Shown here: positions 6,933 to 17,642 of the stretch, in pieces | Numbering within the stretch: position 1 is the first letter of the stretch | Layout of the letters: every line of letters begins with the position of its first letter | Origin: Gallaecimonas kandeliae | GTDB taxonomy: Bacteria > Pseudomonadota > Gammaproteobacteria > Enterobacterales > Gallaecimonadaceae | NCBI RefSeq assembly: GCF_030450055.1 | Contig: NZ_CP118480.1 | Span: 2,135,415-2,199,414 of the forward strand | DNA: 64,000 nucleotides | Reading direction: 5' to 3' | Position numbers and translations under genes: made by a program | Notes under the pieces: generated by a model | What the model was told of the DNA's origin: nothing | What the model saw: only the letters and a program-made list of their open reading frames with translations | Databases searched by the model: none

Positions 6933-9287
6933 TCATGCCGCAGATTGTGGCGAAAAGCCCGCCGGATCCTCGGCCAAGGCCAGTTTTAACACTTCATCAA
7001 TCCATTTCACAGGATGGATAGTGAGCGCCGCTTTGACGTTTTCCGGGATCTCTTCGAGGTCCCTTTCGTTCTCATAGGGGATCAGCACATGCTTGATACC
7101 GCCCCTGTGGGCCGCCAGCAGCTTCTCCTTGAGGCCACCGATGCGCAGCACCTCGCCGCGCAGTGTGATCTCCCCTGTCATGGCCACATCGGCCCGCACC
7201 GGATTGCCGGTGAGGCTGGAAACCAGGGCGGTACACATGGCGATACCGGCTGAAGGACCATCCTTGGGCGTGGCCCCTTCCGGCACGTGGATGTGGATGT
7301 CCCGCTTCTCGTGGAAGTCGCTGTTGATGCGCAGCTTCTCGGCACGGGAACGGACCACTGTCATGGCCGCCTGTATTGACTCCTTCATGACATCACCCAG
7401 GGAGCCGGTATAGGTGAGCTTGCCCTTACCGGGCACGCTGGCCGCCTCTATGGTCAGGAGGTCCCCGCCCACTTCGGTCCAGGCCAGGCCAGTGACCTGG
7501 CCAATGCGGTTCTCTTCGTCGGCACGGCCGTAATCGAAGCGCTGTACCCCCAGGTAATCGTGGAGGTTGTCGCCGTCGATGCGCACCGTCTTGGTGTCCT
7601 TCTCCAGCAACAGCTTCTTGACCGCCTTGCGGCAGAGGGTGGACAGCTCGCGCTCCAGGCTCCGTACCCCGGCTTCGCGGGTGTAGTAACGGATGATGCC
7701 GACGATGGCACTGTCGTCCACCTCCAGCTCGCCCTTCTTGAGGCCGTTACGGCCTATCTGCTTGGGCAGCAGGTGGTTGCGGGCGATGTTGAGCTTCTCG
7801 TCCTCGGTGTAGCCGGACAGGCGGATCACCTCCATCCGGTCCAGCAAGGGGCCGGGAATGTTCATGGAGTTGGAGGTGGCTACGAACATGACATCGGACA
7901 GGTCGTAATCCACTTCCAGGTAGTGATCGGAGAAAGTGACGTTCTGCTCCGGATCCAGTACCTCCAGCAGCGCCGAAGCCGGGTCGCCGCGCATGTCGGA
8001 CGCCATCTTGTCGATTTCATCCAGCAGGAACAGCGGGTTACGCACCCCGACTTTGGCCATCTTCTGGATAAGCTTGCCGGGCATGGAGCCGATGTAGGTA
8101 CGGCGGTGGCCGCGGATCTCGGCTTCGTCCCTGACGCCGCCCAGGGCCACACGCACATACTTGCGGCCCGTCGCCTTGGCGATGGACTGGCCCAGGGAGG
8201 TCTTACCGACCCCCGGCGGGCCCACCAGGCAGAGGATGGGGCCCTTGAGCTTGCTGGAGCGGGCCTGTACGGCCAGGTACTCGAGGATCCGTTCCTTGAC
8301 CTTCTCCAGGCCGTAGTGGTCAGAGTTCAGTACTTCCTCGGCCTTGGCGAGATCCTTCTTGACCTTGGTCTTCTTGGACCAAGGCACGGACACCAGCCAG
8401 TCGATGTAGGAGCGCACCACTGTGGCCTCTGCCGACATGGGTGACATCATCTTCAGCTTGGTCAGCTCACCGGTGGCCTTGGCCTTGACCTCTTCGGGCA
8501 TGCCGGCTTCGTCTATCTTCTTCTGCAGGCCCTCGAACTCGTCGGGGGTTTCCTCCAGCTCACCCAGCTCTTTCTGGATGGCCTTCATCTGCTCGTTGAG
8601 GTAGTACTCGCGCTGGCTCTTCTCCATCTGCTTCTTGACGCGGTTGCGGATGCGCTTCTCGATCTGCAGCAGATCGATCTCGCTTTCCATCAACCCCAGC
8701 AGGTACTCGATGCGCTCCCCGACCGGGATGATCTCCAGCACTTTCTGCTTGTCTTCCAGCTTGATGGGCATGTGGGCGGCCATGGTGTCGGCCAGGCGCG
8801 CCGGCTCATCGATACCGCTCAGGGAGGTGAGCACCTCGGGCGGGATCTTCTTGTTGAGCTTGATGTAGCCCTCGAACTGGTTGATGGCCGTGCGCACCAG
8901 CACTTCCTGTTCCTGCTCCTCGATAGGAGTAGAAGCCAGGAAGGTGACTTCGCCGTGCAGGTAGTCGTCGGCCGTCTGCAGGCTGTTGATCTGGGCACGC
9001 TGGTTCCCTTCCACCAGCACCTTGACGGTGCCGTCGGGGAGTTTGAGCATCTGCAGAATGGTGGCAACGGTGCCGACCGGGTAGATGTCGTCCAGTTCAG
9101 GATCGTCCAGCTCGGCGTCTTTCTGGGCCACCAGGAAGACCTGCTTGTCCTGGGCCATGGCGGCTTCCAGGCAGTTGACCGACTTGTCGCGCCCAACAAA
9201 CAGCGGGATCACCATATAGGGATAAACCACCACGTCACGCAGTGGCAGTACGGGAATTTGGATGCGTTCTGAACGCTCGAGAGTCAT
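6933..9287 (-). CDS. lon: ATP-dependent protease Lon
   Basis: A cytoplasmic AAA+ serine protease that degrades misfolded and regulatory proteins. Its 784 residues equal the length of E. coli Lon and the sequence aligns almost throughout. Order: N-terminal LON substrate-binding domain (about 1-200), coiled helical region, AAA+ module with Walker [10 protein letters not shown] and Walker B FLLDEIDK, then the Lon proteolytic domain with the nucleophilic serine in PKDGPSAG and the catalytic lysine in [12 protein letters not shown] (Ser-Lys dyad, around 679 and 722 by alignment with E. coli). A sigma-32 promoter lies directly upstream. Confidence 0.99.
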   Translation of the reverse strand: MTLERSERIQIPVLPLRDVVVYPYMVIPLFVGRDKSVNCLEAAMAQDKQVFLVAQKDAELDDPELDDIYPVGTVATILQMLKLPDGTVKVLVEGNQRAQINSLQTADDYLHGEVTFLASTPIEEQEQEVLVRTAINQFEGYIKLNKKIPPEVLTSLSGIDEPARLADTMAAHMPIKLEDKQKVLEIIPVGERIEYLLGLMESEIDLLQIEKRIRNRVKKQMEKSQREYYLNEQMKAIQKELGELEETPDEFEGLQKKIDEAGMPEEVKAKATGELTKLKMMSPMSAEATVVRSYIDWLVSVPWSKKTKVKKDLAKAEEVLNSDHYGLEKVKERILEYLAVQARSSKLKGPILCLVGPPGVGKTSLGQSIAKATGRKYVRVALGGVRDEAEIRGHRRTYIGSMPGKLIQKMAKVGVRNPLFLLDEIDKMASDMRGDPASALLEVLDPEQNVTFSDHYLEVDYDLSDVMFVATSNSMNIPGPLLDRMEVIRLSGYTEDEKLNIARNHLLPKQIGRNGLKKGELEVDDSAIVGIIRYYTREAGVRSLERELSTLCRKAVKKLLLEKDTKTVRIDGDNLHDYLGVQRFDYGRADEENRIGQVTGLAWTEVGGDLLTIEAASVPGKGKLTYTGSLGDVMKESIQAAMTVVRSRAEKLRINSDFHEKRDIHIHVPEGATPKDGPSAGIAMCTALVSSLTGNPVRADVAMTGEITLRGEVLRIGGLKEKLLAAHRGGIKHVLIPYENERDLEEIPENVKAALTIHPVKWIDEVLKLALAEDPAGFSPQSAA

Positions 9288-9317
9288 GCTGATCTCCGGG
9301 GGAGGCTGATAGGCTCA

Positions 9318-9346
9318 AGATGGGGACGGGTGTGACGAATTTCAAG
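9318..9346 (-). promoter_or_regulatory. Heat-shock (sigma-32) promoter of lon
   Basis: On the minus strand: -35 CTTGAAA (9340-9346), 14-bp spacer, -10 CCCCATCT (9318-9325). Both boxes match the RpoH consensus, and lon is a known heat-shock gene in E. coli. Confidence 0.85.
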
Positions 9347-9350
9347 AAAA

Positions 9351-9376
9351 AAAACGGGGCTGCTGCCCCGTTTTTT
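9351..9376 (-). terminator. Rho-independent terminator of clpX
   Basis: Stem CGGGGC (9355-9360), loop TGCT, stem GCCCCG (9365-9370), flanked by long A- and T-runs. The clpX stop codon lies in the flank (9375-9377), so the stem begins as soon as translation ends. It separates clpX from the lon promoter. Confidence 0.85.
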
Positions 9377-10646
9377 AGTTGGAAGACGCGACCTTGTCTT
9401 CCGAGCGGTAGATGAGGATGGGTTTGGACTCGCCGCGGATAACGGCTTCATCCACCACCACCTTGTCGACGTTGTCGAGGCTGGGCAGCTCATACATGGT
9501 GTCCAGCAACACCCCTTCGACGATGGAGCGCAGGCCACGGGCCCCGGTTTTGCGTTCCATGGCCTTCTTGGCGATGGCCTTGAGGGCGTCCTCGCGGAAC
9601 TCCAGCTCGGAACCTTCCAGGCTGAACAAGGCCTGGTACTGCTTGGTAAGGGCATTCTTGGGCTCGGACAGGATCTGCACCAGGGCAGACTCGTCCAACT
9701 CGTCCAGGGTGGCCACCACCGGCAGACGGCCGATGAACTCGGGGATCAGGCCGAACTTGACCAGATCCTCGGGCTCGACCTTGCGGAACAGCTCGGAGAT
9801 GGAGGCCTTGTCCTTGTCACCCCTGACCTCGGCACCGAAACCAATCCCTTTGGAGGTCGCGGTACGGGCATCCACTATCTTGTCGAGGCCGGCGAAGGCG
9901 CCGCCACAGATGAAGAGGATCTTGGAGGTGTCCACCTGCAGGAACTCCTGCTGGGGATGTTTGCGTCCGCCCTGGGGCGGTACGGCAGCAACGGTGCCCT
10001 CGATAAGCTTGAGCAGGGCCTGTTGTACCCCTTCCCCGGAGACGTCACGGGTGATGGAGGGGTTGTCGGACTTGCGGGAGATCTTGTCTATCTCGTCGAT
10101 GTAGACGATGCCGCGCTGGGCCTTGTCGATATCATAGTCGCATTTTTGCAGCAGCTTCTGGATGATGTTCTCCACGTCCTCGCCCACGTAACCGGCTTCG
10201 GTCAAGGTGGTGGCGTCGGCCATGGTGAAGGGCACGTCCAAGAGGCGCGCCAGGGTCTCGGCCAGCAATGTCTTGCCTGAGCCGGTGGGACCTATCAGCA
10301 GTATGTTGCTCTTGCCCAGCTCGACGTCGTCGTGGCTGGGATTGCGCAGGCGCTTGTAGTGGTTGTAGACGGCGACGGACAACACCTTCTTGGCGTGTTC
10401 CTGGCCGATCACGAAGTCGTCCAGGTGTTCCCGGATCTCCTTGGGCGTGGGCAGGGCGTCCTTTGCCTGGCGCGGGGCGATTTCCTTTATCTCTTCACGG
10501 ATGATGTCGTTGCACAGATCAACGCACTCATCGCAGATAAAGACGGATGGCCCCGCGATCAGCTTCCGGACCTCATGCTGGCTCTTGCCACAGAAAGAGC
10601 AGTACAACAGCTTACCGTCGCCACCGCCTTTAGAGCTCTCAGTCAT
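9375..10646 (-). CDS. clpX: ClpXP protease ATPase subunit ClpX
   Basis: A AAA+ unfoldase of 423 residues that feeds substrates into ClpP. The N-terminal zinc-binding domain shows C16, C19, C38 and C41. Walker A is [14 protein letters not shown], Walker [11 protein letters not shown], and the pore and ClpP-binding regions are conserved. It follows clpP by 78 nt on the same strand and ends at its own terminator. E. coli has the same tig-clpP-clpX-lon-hupB order. Confidence 0.98.
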   Translation of the reverse strand: MTESSKGGGDGKLLYCSFCGKSQHEVRKLIAGPSVFICDECVDLCNDIIREEIKEIAPRQAKDALPTPKEIREHLDDFVIGQEHAKKVLSVAVYNHYKRLRNPSHDDVELGKSNILLIGPTGSGKTLLAETLARLLDVPFTMADATTLTEAGYVGEDVENIIQKLLQKCDYDIDKAQRGIVYIDEIDKISRKSDNPSITRDVSGEGVQQALLKLIEGTVAAVPPQGGRKHPQQEFLQVDTSKILFICGGAFAGLDKIVDARTATSKGIGFGAEVRGDKDKASISELFRKVEPEDLVKFGLIPEFIGRLPVVATLDELDESALVQILSEPKNALTKQYQALFSLEGSELEFREDALKAIAKKAMERKTGARGLRSIVEGVLLDTMYELPSLDNVDKVVVDEAVIRGESKPILIYRSEDKVASSN

Positions 10647-10724
10647 TGCTTACCTCATGCAGTGCAGGCCTGGCCTGCCCGGCTTTCACTTTCATTGTAG
10701 GATAGGACCGGACTACCGGATCGC

Positions 10725-11336
10725 TCAACGGTTGCTGAGCACGGAGTCGATGATGCCGTATTCCATGGCCTGCTCGGCGGTCATGAAACGGTCGCGGTCG
10801 GTATCCAGGGCTATGGTTTCCAGATCCTGGCCGGTGTGTTCGGCCAGCAGGCGGTTCAGGCGATCCTTGATGAAGAGGATCTCACGGGCATGGATCTCGA
10901 TGTCAGAGGCCTGGCCTTGGAAACCGCCCAAGGGCTGGTGGATCATCACACGGGCGTTCGGCAGGCAGTGGCGCTTGCCTTTGGCACCGCCGGACAGCAG
11001 GAAGGCGCCCATGGAAGCAGCCTGGCCTATGCACAAGGTGCTGACGTCGGCCTTGATGAACTGCATGGTGTCGTAGATGGCCATGCCGGCCGTCACGGAG
11101 CCGCCCGGGGAGTTGATATAGATATGGATATCTTTCTCGGGGTTTTCCGCTTCGAGGAACAGCAACTGGGCCACGATCAGGTTGGCCATGTGATCCTCGA
11201 CCTGGCCGGTCAGGAAGATCACCCGTTCCTTGAGCAGACGAGAATAGATGTCGAAGGAGCGTTCACCCCTAGCCGTCTGTTCTATGACGATGGGCACCAG
11301 GGCATTGATGGGGTCGTTCTCGGCGTTGAGCTTCAT
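10725..11336 (-). CDS. clpP: ClpP protease proteolytic subunit
   Basis: A 203-residue self-compartmentalising serine protease. The catalytic triad is visible as S108 (GQAASMGAF), H133 ([11 protein letters not shown]) and D182 (DRDRF), all in family spacing. The N-terminal segment before ALVPIV is probably a short propeptide, as in E. coli. It works with ClpX encoded just downstream. A promoter with TATAAT and a leader hairpin lies between tig and clpP. Confidence 0.98.
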   Translation of the reverse strand: MKLNAENDPINALVPIVIEQTARGERSFDIYSRLLKERVIFLTGQVEDHMANLIVAQLLFLEAENPEKDIHIYINSPGGSVTAGMAIYDTMQFIKADVSTLCIGQAASMGAFLLSGGAKGKRHCLPNARVMIHQPLGGFQGQASDIEIHAREILFIKDRLNRLLAEHTGQDLETIALDTDRDRFMTAEQAMEYGIIDSVLSNR

Positions 11337-11355
11337 TAATGTTCCTGAAATGAAA

Positions 11356-11380
11356 ATGGCTCGAGGGTTGCTCGAGCCAT
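11356..11380 (-). terminator. Hairpin between tig and clpP (possible tig terminator)
   Basis: Perfect 10-bp arms ATGGCTCGAG (11356-11365) and CTCGAGCCAT (11371-11380) around a 5-nt loop; on the minus strand it is followed by TTTTCATTTC, a weak U-tract. Because it overlaps the clpP -10 region it may equally form at the extreme 5' end of clpP mRNA. Confidence 0.5.
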
Positions 11381-11409
11381 TATAACGTCGCTTTGTTCAG
11401 CTAAGTCAA
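11379..11409 (-). promoter_or_regulatory. Candidate clpP promoter
   Basis: On the minus strand: -35 TTGACT (11404-11409), 19-bp spacer, -10 TATAAT (11379-11384). The spacer is longer than ideal but both hexamers are near consensus. It is located just past the tig stop codon. Confidence 0.55.
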
Positions 11410-11419
11410 CGGACCGGGC

Positions 11420-12730
11420 TTAGCCCTGGTTGCCGTTGTTCATGATTTCATCAAAGCTGGCGGCCTTCTCGGTCACCTTGGCCTTGGCCAGGATGGCGTC
11501 AACGGCTTGCTCTTCCAGAGCCAGGTTGCGCATCTGGTCCAGCATTTCCTTGGTCTCGTTGAAGTACTTAACCACTTCAGCCGGATCTTCGTAGGCAGAA
11601 GCTTGGTTTTCAATCAGAGTCTGGACGCGGGCGTCGTCAACCTTGATGTCTTCAGTCTTGATGACTTCACCCAGCAGCAGGCCAACCTGGACGCGGCGGC
11701 GGGCCTGTTCTTCGAACAGTTCGGCCGGCAGCTCGGGCAGGTTGTTGGCGTTGACGTTACCACCGAAGCGGCTCAGGGCCTGACGACGCAGGTTGTCGAT
11801 TTCCTGGTCGACCAGGGCGGAGGGCAGCGCCACTTCGTTGGCCTTGATCAGACCGTTCAGGGCCTGGTCCTTGATCTTGTTGCGCAGCACGTTGCCGAGC
11901 TCACGCTCCATGTTCTTGCGCACTTCGACCTTCAGGGCTTCGATGCCACCTTCGGTCACGCCGAAACGGGTAGCGAACTCGTCGGTCAGTTCGGGCAGCT
12001 CCTGGACTTCAACCTTGGTTACCTTGATGGCGAAGCTGGCGGCTTTGCCCTTAAGGTTTTCGGCATGGTAGTCCTCGGGGAAGGTCACCTCGGAAACCAG
12101 CTCTTCACCTGCTTTCTTGCCGATGATGCCGTCTTCGAAACCGGGGATCATGCGGCCTTTGCCCAGCTCCAGCTGGAAGCCTTCGGCCTTGCCGCCTTCG
12201 AACTCTTCACCGTCGATGCTGCCGACGAAGTCGATGGTGACACGGTCGCCACTGGCTGCGGCCTTGTCGGAATCGCTCCAGGTGGCGTGCTGCTTTTGCA
12301 GGGTTTCCAGCATCTTGGCCAGATCGGCGTCGGTAACTTCAACAACCGGCTTCTCGACTTCAACGGTGTCCAGGCCCTTCAGCTCTACCTCGGGGTAGAC
12401 TTCGAAGGTGGCGGTGAACTCGAAATCGCTGCCGTCTTCGTCTTTGGTCACGGCGAAGCGGGGGGCGCCGGCCGGGTTCAGTTTTTCCTTGACGATGGCT
12501 TCGATGAAGTGACGCTCGACAACGCGCTGGGTCACATCGTTACGGATGGCTTGGCCATAGCGCTTCTTGATGACGCTGACCGGTACCTTGCCCTTACGGA
12601 AACCGTCGACCTTGGCGCGTTTGGCCTCTTCACGCAGGCCGGCTTCTACGGCGCTGTCGATGGTGTTGGCCGGCACAGTGATGGTCAGGCGGCGCTCCAG
12701 GCCTTGTGTCGTTTCGACGGAAACTTGCAT
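11420..12730 (-). CDS. tig: Trigger factor
   Basis: A ribosome-associated chaperone with peptidyl-prolyl isomerase activity, 436 residues. The N-terminal ribosome-binding domain carries the signature GFRKGKVP near residue 44. The FKBP-like PPIase domain covers about 150-245 (DRVTIDFVG onwards), followed by the all-helical substrate-binding C-terminal domain. First gene of the tig-clpP-clpX-lon block. Its predicted promoter lies about 140 nt upstream, leaving a long structured leader. Confidence 0.98.
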   Translation of the reverse strand: MQVSVETTQGLERRLTITVPANTIDSAVEAGLREEAKRAKVDGFRKGKVPVSVIKKRYGQAIRNDVTQRVVERHFIEAIVKEKLNPAGAPRFAVTKDEDGSDFEFTATFEVYPEVELKGLDTVEVEKPVVEVTDADLAKMLETLQKQHATWSDSDKAAASGDRVTIDFVGSIDGEEFEGGKAEGFQLELGKGRMIPGFEDGIIGKKAGEELVSEVTFPEDYHAENLKGKAASFAIKVTKVEVQELPELTDEFATRFGVTEGGIEALKVEVRKNMERELGNVLRNKIKDQALNGLIKANEVALPSALVDQEIDNLRRQALSRFGGNVNANNLPELPAELFEEQARRRVQVGLLLGEVIKTEDIKVDDARVQTLIENQASAYEDPAEVVKYFNETKEMLDQMRNLALEEQAVDAILAKAKVTEKAASFDEIMNNGNQG

Positions 12731-12876
12731 CGTTTTACCTCGATATTGTGATCATCGGCGCAGCCGGTGCAGCGCCTTTATCTTGACTGAAAGGCACGGT
12801 CTTCGCCCTGCCCCGATGTTCTTGCAGCCCAGGCAAATCAAGGCCGGGCCAGCGTTGGCTTACAGAATGACGCGCC

Positions 12877-12905
12877 ATTATAGCGGCGCTTTTCTGGAGA
12901 GTCGA
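12877..12905 (-). promoter_or_regulatory. Sigma-70 promoter of tig
   Basis: On the minus strand: -35 TCGACT (12900-12905), 17-bp spacer, -10 TATAAT (12877-12882). The resulting leader to the tig ATG at 12730 is about 140 nt and includes a GC-rich hairpin near 12757-12776. Confidence 0.6.
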
Positions 12906-12957
12906 GGAAGGGGAGACACCCTGGTCAATATTGCGGCAACAGCCCTGTAACAGGCCC

Positions 12958-14115
12958 TCAGGCGCCGCCTTGTGGCGACTTGTAGGGCAACAGTGTCCTG
13001 GCGTCACGGCAATAGTCTTCGAGCATCAGGGATTCTTCTGCCACGAAGCGCTGTACCGCCTCAACGAAAGCGGGCTCGGCCAGCCAATGGAGCGACCAGG
13101 TGTCCACCGGCTCGAATCCCCGTAGCAGCTTGTGCTCCCCCTGGGCGCCGGCATCGAAGCGCTTGAGCCCCTGGCGGATGCTGTAATCGATACCCTGGTA
13201 GTAACAGCACTCGAAGTGCAGCTTGTCGAAGTCGGCCAAGGCTCCCCAGTAGCGGCCATACAGGCATTCCCCGTCCTTGAAGAACAGCGAGGCCGCTACC
13301 AGCTCACCGCCGAGCCAGGCCCCCACCAGCAGCAATTGCTCGGCCATGGCCTGGCCGACCTCAAGGAAAAACGCCAACGGCAGGTAGCCGCCGTGGCCGC
13401 TGCGCTTGGCATAGGTGTTTTGGTAGAAAAGGAAGAAGCGCCGCCAGAGTTCTTCGGTGATCTCCGGCCCTTCCACCACCTGGAGTTCCACACCTGTTGC
13501 CGCCACCACCGCCCGCTCCTTGGCGATCATCTTGCGCTTGCGGGCCTTGAGGCTTGCCAGGAAGTCATCGAAACCTCCGTAACCCTGGTTGAACCAGTGA
13601 TATTGGACACCGCGCCTAAGGGGCAGCACCCTGCCCTGAGCCAGCCAGGGCTGCAAGGCCTCGAGCTTGGCGAAGAGCAGATGCCAGGAAGAGGCGCCTA
13701 CCACGCTGTTTTTGCGGATAAGGGCATCCAGCATGGCCTGGCAAATCGGCCCTGGTGCCAAGCCCTCGGCCAGCAACAACCTGGGGCCGGCCACAGGGGT
13801 GAAGGGTACGGCGCTGACCCACTTGGGGTAATAAGGCAGGCCATGACGCTGGTAGGCCTGGGCCCAGCCTTGGTCGAAGACGTATTCGCCGAAACTGTGC
13901 TGCTTGAGGTAAAGAGGCAAGGCCGCCACCGGCTTGCCCTCATCGAAAGCCACCAGATACCGCGGCTGCCAACCGGTGCCCGGCCCTACGGCGCCGCTGT
14001 CTTCCAAGGCTGCCAGGAAGGCAAAGCACAGGAAGGGGTAGTCGCAGCCCAACAGCCGATCCCAGCTTGGCTGGTTCAGTTCATGGATACTGGAGAGGAA
14101 ACGAATATGGTACAT
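12958..14115 (-). CDS. FemAB-like/GNAT acyltransferase (PF04339, DUF482 family)
   Basis: A 385-residue protein of the DUF482 family, which belongs to the GNAT/FemAB acyltransferase fold and is often labelled a peptidoglycan-biosynthesis-like protein; its substrate is unknown. Typical segments are CDYPFLCFAFLAALEDSG at the start, a core after YGGFDDFLASLKARKRK, and the C-terminal ECCYYQGIDYSIRQGLKRFD with GAQGEHKLLRGF. No signal peptide or membrane helix, so cytoplasmic. It lies 68 nt downstream of tRNA-His with no clear terminator between, so read-through from the tRNA promoter is possible. Confidence 0.85.
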   Translation of the reverse strand: MYHIRFLSSIHELNQPSWDRLLGCDYPFLCFAFLAALEDSGAVGPGTGWQPRYLVAFDEGKPVAALPLYLKQHSFGEYVFDQGWAQAYQRHGLPYYPKWVSAVPFTPVAGPRLLLAEGLAPGPICQAMLDALIRKNSVVGASSWHLLFAKLEALQPWLAQGRVLPLRRGVQYHWFNQGYGGFDDFLASLKARKRKMIAKERAVVAATGVELQVVEGPEITEELWRRFFLFYQNTYAKRSGHGGYLPLAFFLEVGQAMAEQLLLVGAWLGGELVAASLFFKDGECLYGRYWGALADFDKLHFECCYYQGIDYSIRQGLKRFDAGAQGEHKLLRGFEPVDTWSLHWLAEPAFVEAVQRFVAEESLMLEDYCRDARTLLPYKSPQGGA

Positions 14116-14183
14116 GGCCCTGCCCTGTGCCCGGACGGCACCAGCATATTCTCAAGGGCTCATTGATTGCAAAGGAGGGAAAA

Positions 14184-14260
14184 TGGGGTGGACGATGGGA
14201 CTTGAACCCACGACAACCGGAATCACAATCCGGGGCTCTACCAACTGAGCTACGCCCACC
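14184..14260 (-). tRNA. tRNA-His (GTG)
   Basis: A 77-nt cloverleaf on the minus strand with the extra 5' G (G-1) typical of tRNA-His opposite C73. The anticodon loop ATTGTGATT gives anticodon GTG. CCA is encoded at 14184-14186. It follows tRNA-Arg by 7 nt in the same transcript. Confidence 0.98.
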
Positions 14261-14267
14261 ATAGAAA

Positions 14268-14344
<77 letters not shown>

Positions 14345-14386
14345 AAATCCTTCAGACGCACAGACAATGCCTGAAAAGCGGGGCGC

Positions 14387-14415
14387 ATCATACAAAGATG
14401 CCCCCTTGCGGTCAA
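14387..14415 (-). promoter_or_regulatory. Strong stable-RNA promoter of the tRNA-Arg/His operon
   Basis: On the minus strand: -35 TTGACC (14410-14415), 17-bp spacer, -10 TATGAT (14387-14392), followed by a GC-rich discriminator GCGCCCC, the hallmark of stringently controlled stable-RNA promoters. Confidence 0.8.
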
Positions 14416-14506
14416 CCTCCAAGAGAGCATGGTTTCAGGCCGTATTCTTTGCGACAATATGGCCGCCCAAGCCCACTCAAACGATTTCCTGAAGGAATTT
14501 TGCTGC

Positions 14507-15370
14507 ATGTCTGCTCAAATCATCGATGGCAAAGCGGTCGCTGCTTCTGTTCGTGAAAAAATCAAAGGCGCCGTTGCCGAGCGCCTTGCCAAAGGAAAAC
14601 GCCAGCCTGGCCTGGCCGTGGTACTGGTGGGTTCAGACCCGGCTTCCGAAGTTTATGTGGGTTCCAAGCGCCGCGCCTGCGAAGAAGTGGGCTTCCTGTC
14701 CAAGTCTTTCGATCTTCCCGCCGACACCAGTGAAGATCAGCTGCTGGCCCTGGTGGACGAGCTCAACCAGAACCCCAGCATAGACGGCATACTGGTGCAG
14801 TTGCCCCTGCCGGCCGGTCTCGACGCCACCAAGGTGCTGGAACGCATACGCCCCGACAAGGACGTGGACGGCTTCCACCCCTACAACGTCGGCCGCCTGG
14901 CCCAGCGCATCCCGGCCCTGCGCCCCTGTACCCCCAAGGGCATCATCACCTTGCTCGAATCCATCAACTATGACCCCTACGGCAAGCACGCCGTGGTAGT
15001 GGGCGCCTCCAACATCGTCGGCCGCCCCATGACCTTGGAGCTGCTGCTGGCCGGCTGCACCACCACCACCTGCCATCGCTTCACCCAGGATCTGGAAGGC
15101 CATGTGCGCCGCGCCGACATACTGGTAGTGGCCGTGGGCAAGCCGGAATTCATTCCTGGCGACTGGGTCAAGGAAGGGGCCATCGTCATCGACGTGGGTA
15201 TCAACCGCATGGAAGGGGGCAAGCTGGTGGGTGACATCGGCTTTGAAGCGGCCGCCCAGCGCGCCAGCTACATCACTCCGGTTCCCGGTGGCGTGGGCCC
15301 CATGACTGTGGCTACCCTGATGGAAAACACCCTGGAAGCCTGTGAACGTTTCCATGACGCTGAAGGCTAA
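14507..15370 (+). CDS. folD: Bifunctional methylene-THF dehydrogenase/methenyl-THF cyclohydrolase FolD
   Basis: Interconverts 5,10-methylene-, 5,10-methenyl- and 10-formyl-tetrahydrofolate using NADP. It is 287 residues from the ATG giving [11 protein letters not shown], preceded by AAGGA; upstream in-frame codons are not conserved. The catalytic lysine lies in [13 protein letters not shown], and the NADP-binding region shows [12 protein letters not shown] and the C-terminal [12 protein letters not shown] signature. The last 17 nt overlap the start of the downstream channel gene. Confidence 0.97.
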   Translation: MSAQIIDGKAVAASVREKIKGAVAERLAKGKRQPGLAVVLVGSDPASEVYVGSKRRACEEVGFLSKSFDLPADTSEDQLLALVDELNQNPSIDGILVQLPLPAGLDATKVLERIRPDKDVDGFHPYNVGRLAQRIPALRPCTPKGIITLLESINYDPYGKHAVVVGASNIVGRPMTLELLLAGCTTTTCHRFTQDLEGHVRRADILVVAVGKPEFIPGDWVKEGAIVIDVGINRMEGGKLVGDIGFEAAAQRASYITPVPGGVGPMTVATLMENTLEACERFHDAEG

Positions 15371-16139
15371 GCTTAACGAAATCATCTTCGGCTACAGCAC
15401 GCCCGCCGGGCGTGCTTTCGATATTGTCCTCATCATCGCCATAGTGCTGAGCGTCATGGCGGTGATGTTGGACTCGGTAGCCGGCTTCCACCTGCGTTTC
15501 AAGGAAACGCTGTCCCTGCTCGAATGGGGCTTTACCGCCCTATTCACCCTCGAATACCTGGCCCGGTTTTACTGCACGCAGGAGCGGCGGCGCTACGCCT
15601 TGAGCTTCTATGGCCTGGTAGATCTCCTGTCCATCTTGCCGAGCTACCTGGCGCTGCTGCTGCCGGGGGCCAATACGTTGTTGATAGTGCGGGTACTGCG
15701 GGTGCTGCGGATCTTCCGGATCCTGAAGCTGATGGAATACTCGGACGCCTCGAAACGGCTGATAAGCGCCTTAGTGCAGTCGGCCCCCAAGATCTTCGTG
15801 TTTTTTGCATCTTTACTGGGCACCATCACCGTCTTCGGTGCCCTGATGTACCTGATCGAGGGCCCAGAGCACGGCTTTACCAGCATACCGCGCAGCATGT
15901 ACTGGGCCGTGGTGACCATGACCACTGTCGGCTACGGCGACATCAGCCCCCAAACGCCCCTGGGCCAGGCGGTGGCCTCCGTCGTCATGTTGCTGGGTTA
16001 TTCGGTAATAGCGGTGCCGACCGGCATCCTTACCAACGAGATGGCCAAGCAGCGCTATAGCCGCGCCTGCCCGGCCTGTGGCCAGAGCGGCCATGAGCCG
16101 GATGCCCGCTTCTGCAGCCAGTGCGGCGCCAAGCTCTAG
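15354..16139 (+). CDS. Voltage-gated K+ channel-like ion transporter with C-terminal zinc ribbon
   Basis: A 261-residue six-helix channel subunit. S4 (about 109-127) carries regularly spaced charges R113, R116, R119, R122 and K125, a voltage-sensor pattern. The pore loop contains the K+ selectivity filter TVGYGD at 191-196, followed by S6. After S6 comes a compact zinc ribbon with C239, C242, C254 and C257. The start is set at the ATG giving [14 protein letters not shown]; an in-frame GTG 4 codons upstream is an alternative. It overlaps folD by 17 nt, so is translationally coupled to it; the functional link, if any, is unclear. Followed by a terminator. Confidence 0.88.
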   Translation: MTLKAKLNEIIFGYSTPAGRAFDIVLIIAIVLSVMAVMLDSVAGFHLRFKETLSLLEWGFTALFTLEYLARFYCTQERRRYALSFYGLVDLLSILPSYLALLLPGANTLLIVRVLRVLRIFRILKLMEYSDASKRLISALVQSAPKIFVFFASLLGTITVFGALMYLIEGPEHGFTSIPRSMYWAVVTMTTVGYGDISPQTPLGQAVASVVMLLGYSVIAVPTGILTNEMAKQRYSRACPACGQSGHEPDARFCSQCGAKL

Positions 16140-16164
16140 GCCTACTGTCCAAACACCAGGCATT

Positions 16165-16191
16165 AAAAAACCCGGCTGATGCCGGGTTTTT
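16165..16191. terminator. Bidirectional Rho-independent terminator
   Basis: Stem CCCGGC (16171-16176), loop TGAT, stem GCCGGG (16181-16186), A-run before and T-run after. Shared by the channel gene and convergent cysS. Confidence 0.85.
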
Positions 16192-16195
16192 CTTG

Positions 16196-17569
16196 TCAGG
16201 CCTTGCGCCAGGTCGTGCCCTGGGGGCCGTCTTCCAGTACCACGCCGAGGGCGGTCAGGGCGTCACGGGCGGCGTCGGCGGCGGCCCAGTCCTTATCGGC
16301 CCTGGCCTGGTTGCGCTTGGCGATCAAGGCTTCAACTTCGGCCACGTCCAGACCTTCGTCGCCGCCCTGCAGGAAGGCTTCAGGCTCTTGCTGCATGATG
16401 CCCAGCAGGCCACCCAGGTGCTTGAGGGTCGCGGCCAGGGACGCCACATCTTCCCTGCCCTCCTGCTTGGCCTTGTTGAGCTCGCGGGCGAGGTCGAAAA
16501 GCACCACCAGGGCTTCGGGGGTGTTGAAGTCGTCGTCCATGGCGTCGTCGAAACGGGCCACCCAGTCACCGGCGACATCGCCCTGCCCATCCACACCCTT
16601 GATGGCGGTGTAGAGGCGCTCCAGGGCCGCCTTGGCCTGATTGAGGTTGTCTTCGGAGTAGTTGAGCTGGCTGCGGTAATGGCTGGTCAGCAGGAAGTAG
16701 CGCACCGTCTCGGCATCGAACACCTTGAGCACATCACGGACAGTGAAGAAATTGCCGAGGGACTTGGACATCTTCTCCTTGTTGACCTGCACCATGCCGG
16801 AGTGCAGCCAGTAGCGGGCGAACTGCTCGCCGCTGGCGCAGCAGCTCTGGGCTATCTCGTTCTCGTGGTGCGGAAAGGTCAGATCCGAACCACCGCCATG
16901 GATGTCGAACACGGCCCCCAAGTGCTTGGAGGACATGGCGGAACACTCTATGTGCCAGCCGGGTCGGCCTTGGCCCCAGGGCGACGCCCAGTGGGGCTCG
17001 CCAGGCTTGGCCTGCTTCCAGAGCACGAAGTCGAGCGGATCACGCTTGGCCTCGTCCACATCCACCCGGGCACCGGCCTGGAGGGCGTCGAGATCCTGGC
17101 GAGACAGGCGCCCGTATTCGGAGAAGGACTTGACCTCGAACAACACGTCACCGTTGGCCGCCACATAGGCATGGCCGCGGTCGATCAGCTGGCCGACCAT
17201 GGATACGATTTCGTCCATGTGGGTGGTGACCTTGGGCTCGATGTCCGGCGGCAGTATGTTGAGGGAGGCAAAGTCCTCGTGCATCAGCTTGGCGAAACGC
17301 TCGGTCAGGGCCTCGCAGCTCTCGCCGTTCTCGTTGGCACGCTTGATTATCTTGTCGTCCACGTCGGTGATGTTGCGCACATAGGTCACATCCAGGCCCT
17401 TGTGGCGCAGGTAGCGATTGACGACGTCGAAGGCCACGTAGGTACGGGCGTGGCCGATGTGCATCAGATCGTAGATGGTGATACCGCAGACGTAGAGGGA
17501 CACCTTGCCGGGAACCAGGGGCTTGAAGGGTTCTTTTTCGCGACTCAAGGTGTTGAAGACTTTCAGCAT
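16196..17569 (-). CDS. cysS: Cysteinyl-tRNA synthetase
   Basis: Class I aminoacyl-tRNA synthetase that charges tRNA-Cys. From the ATG giving [12 protein letters not shown] it has 457 residues, matching the family; two in-frame codons 3 and 5 positions upstream (an ATG and a TTG) are less likely. The HIGH motif is [10 protein letters not shown], the KMSKS loop is [10 protein letters not shown], and zinc-binding residues include the cysteine of YVCGIT and the ECSAMS cysteine. Divergent from ppiB, as in E. coli. Confidence 0.97.
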   Translation of the reverse strand: MLKVFNTLSREKEPFKPLVPGKVSLYVCGITIYDLMHIGHARTYVAFDVVNRYLRHKGLDVTYVRNITDVDDKIIKRANENGESCEALTERFAKLMHEDFASLNILPPDIEPKVTTHMDEIVSMVGQLIDRGHAYVAANGDVLFEVKSFSEYGRLSRQDLDALQAGARVDVDEAKRDPLDFVLWKQAKPGEPHWASPWGQGRPGWHIECSAMSSKHLGAVFDIHGGGSDLTFPHHENEIAQSCCASGEQFARYWLHSGMVQVNKEKMSKSLGNFFTVRDVLKVFDAETVRYFLLTSHYRSQLNYSEDNLNQAKAALERLYTAIKGVDGQGDVAGDWVARFDDAMDDDFNTPEALVVLFDLARELNKAKQEGREDVASLAATLKHLGGLLGIMQQEPEAFLQGGDEGLDVAEVEALIAKRNQARADKDWAAADAARDALTALGVVLEDGPQGTTWRKA

Positions 17570-17601
17570 GACAACCATTGGCAATAACGGACAATGGCGT
17601 C

Positions 17602-17630
17602 ATTGTATTGCGAGCGGCTGGTTGCGTCAC
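17602..17630 (-). promoter_or_regulatory. Candidate cysS promoter
   Basis: On the minus strand: -35 GTGACG (17625-17630), 17-bp spacer, -10 TACAAT (17602-17607). The -10 is strong, the -35 moderate. Confidence 0.5.
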
Positions 17631-17642
17631 CGGCAAATTAGG

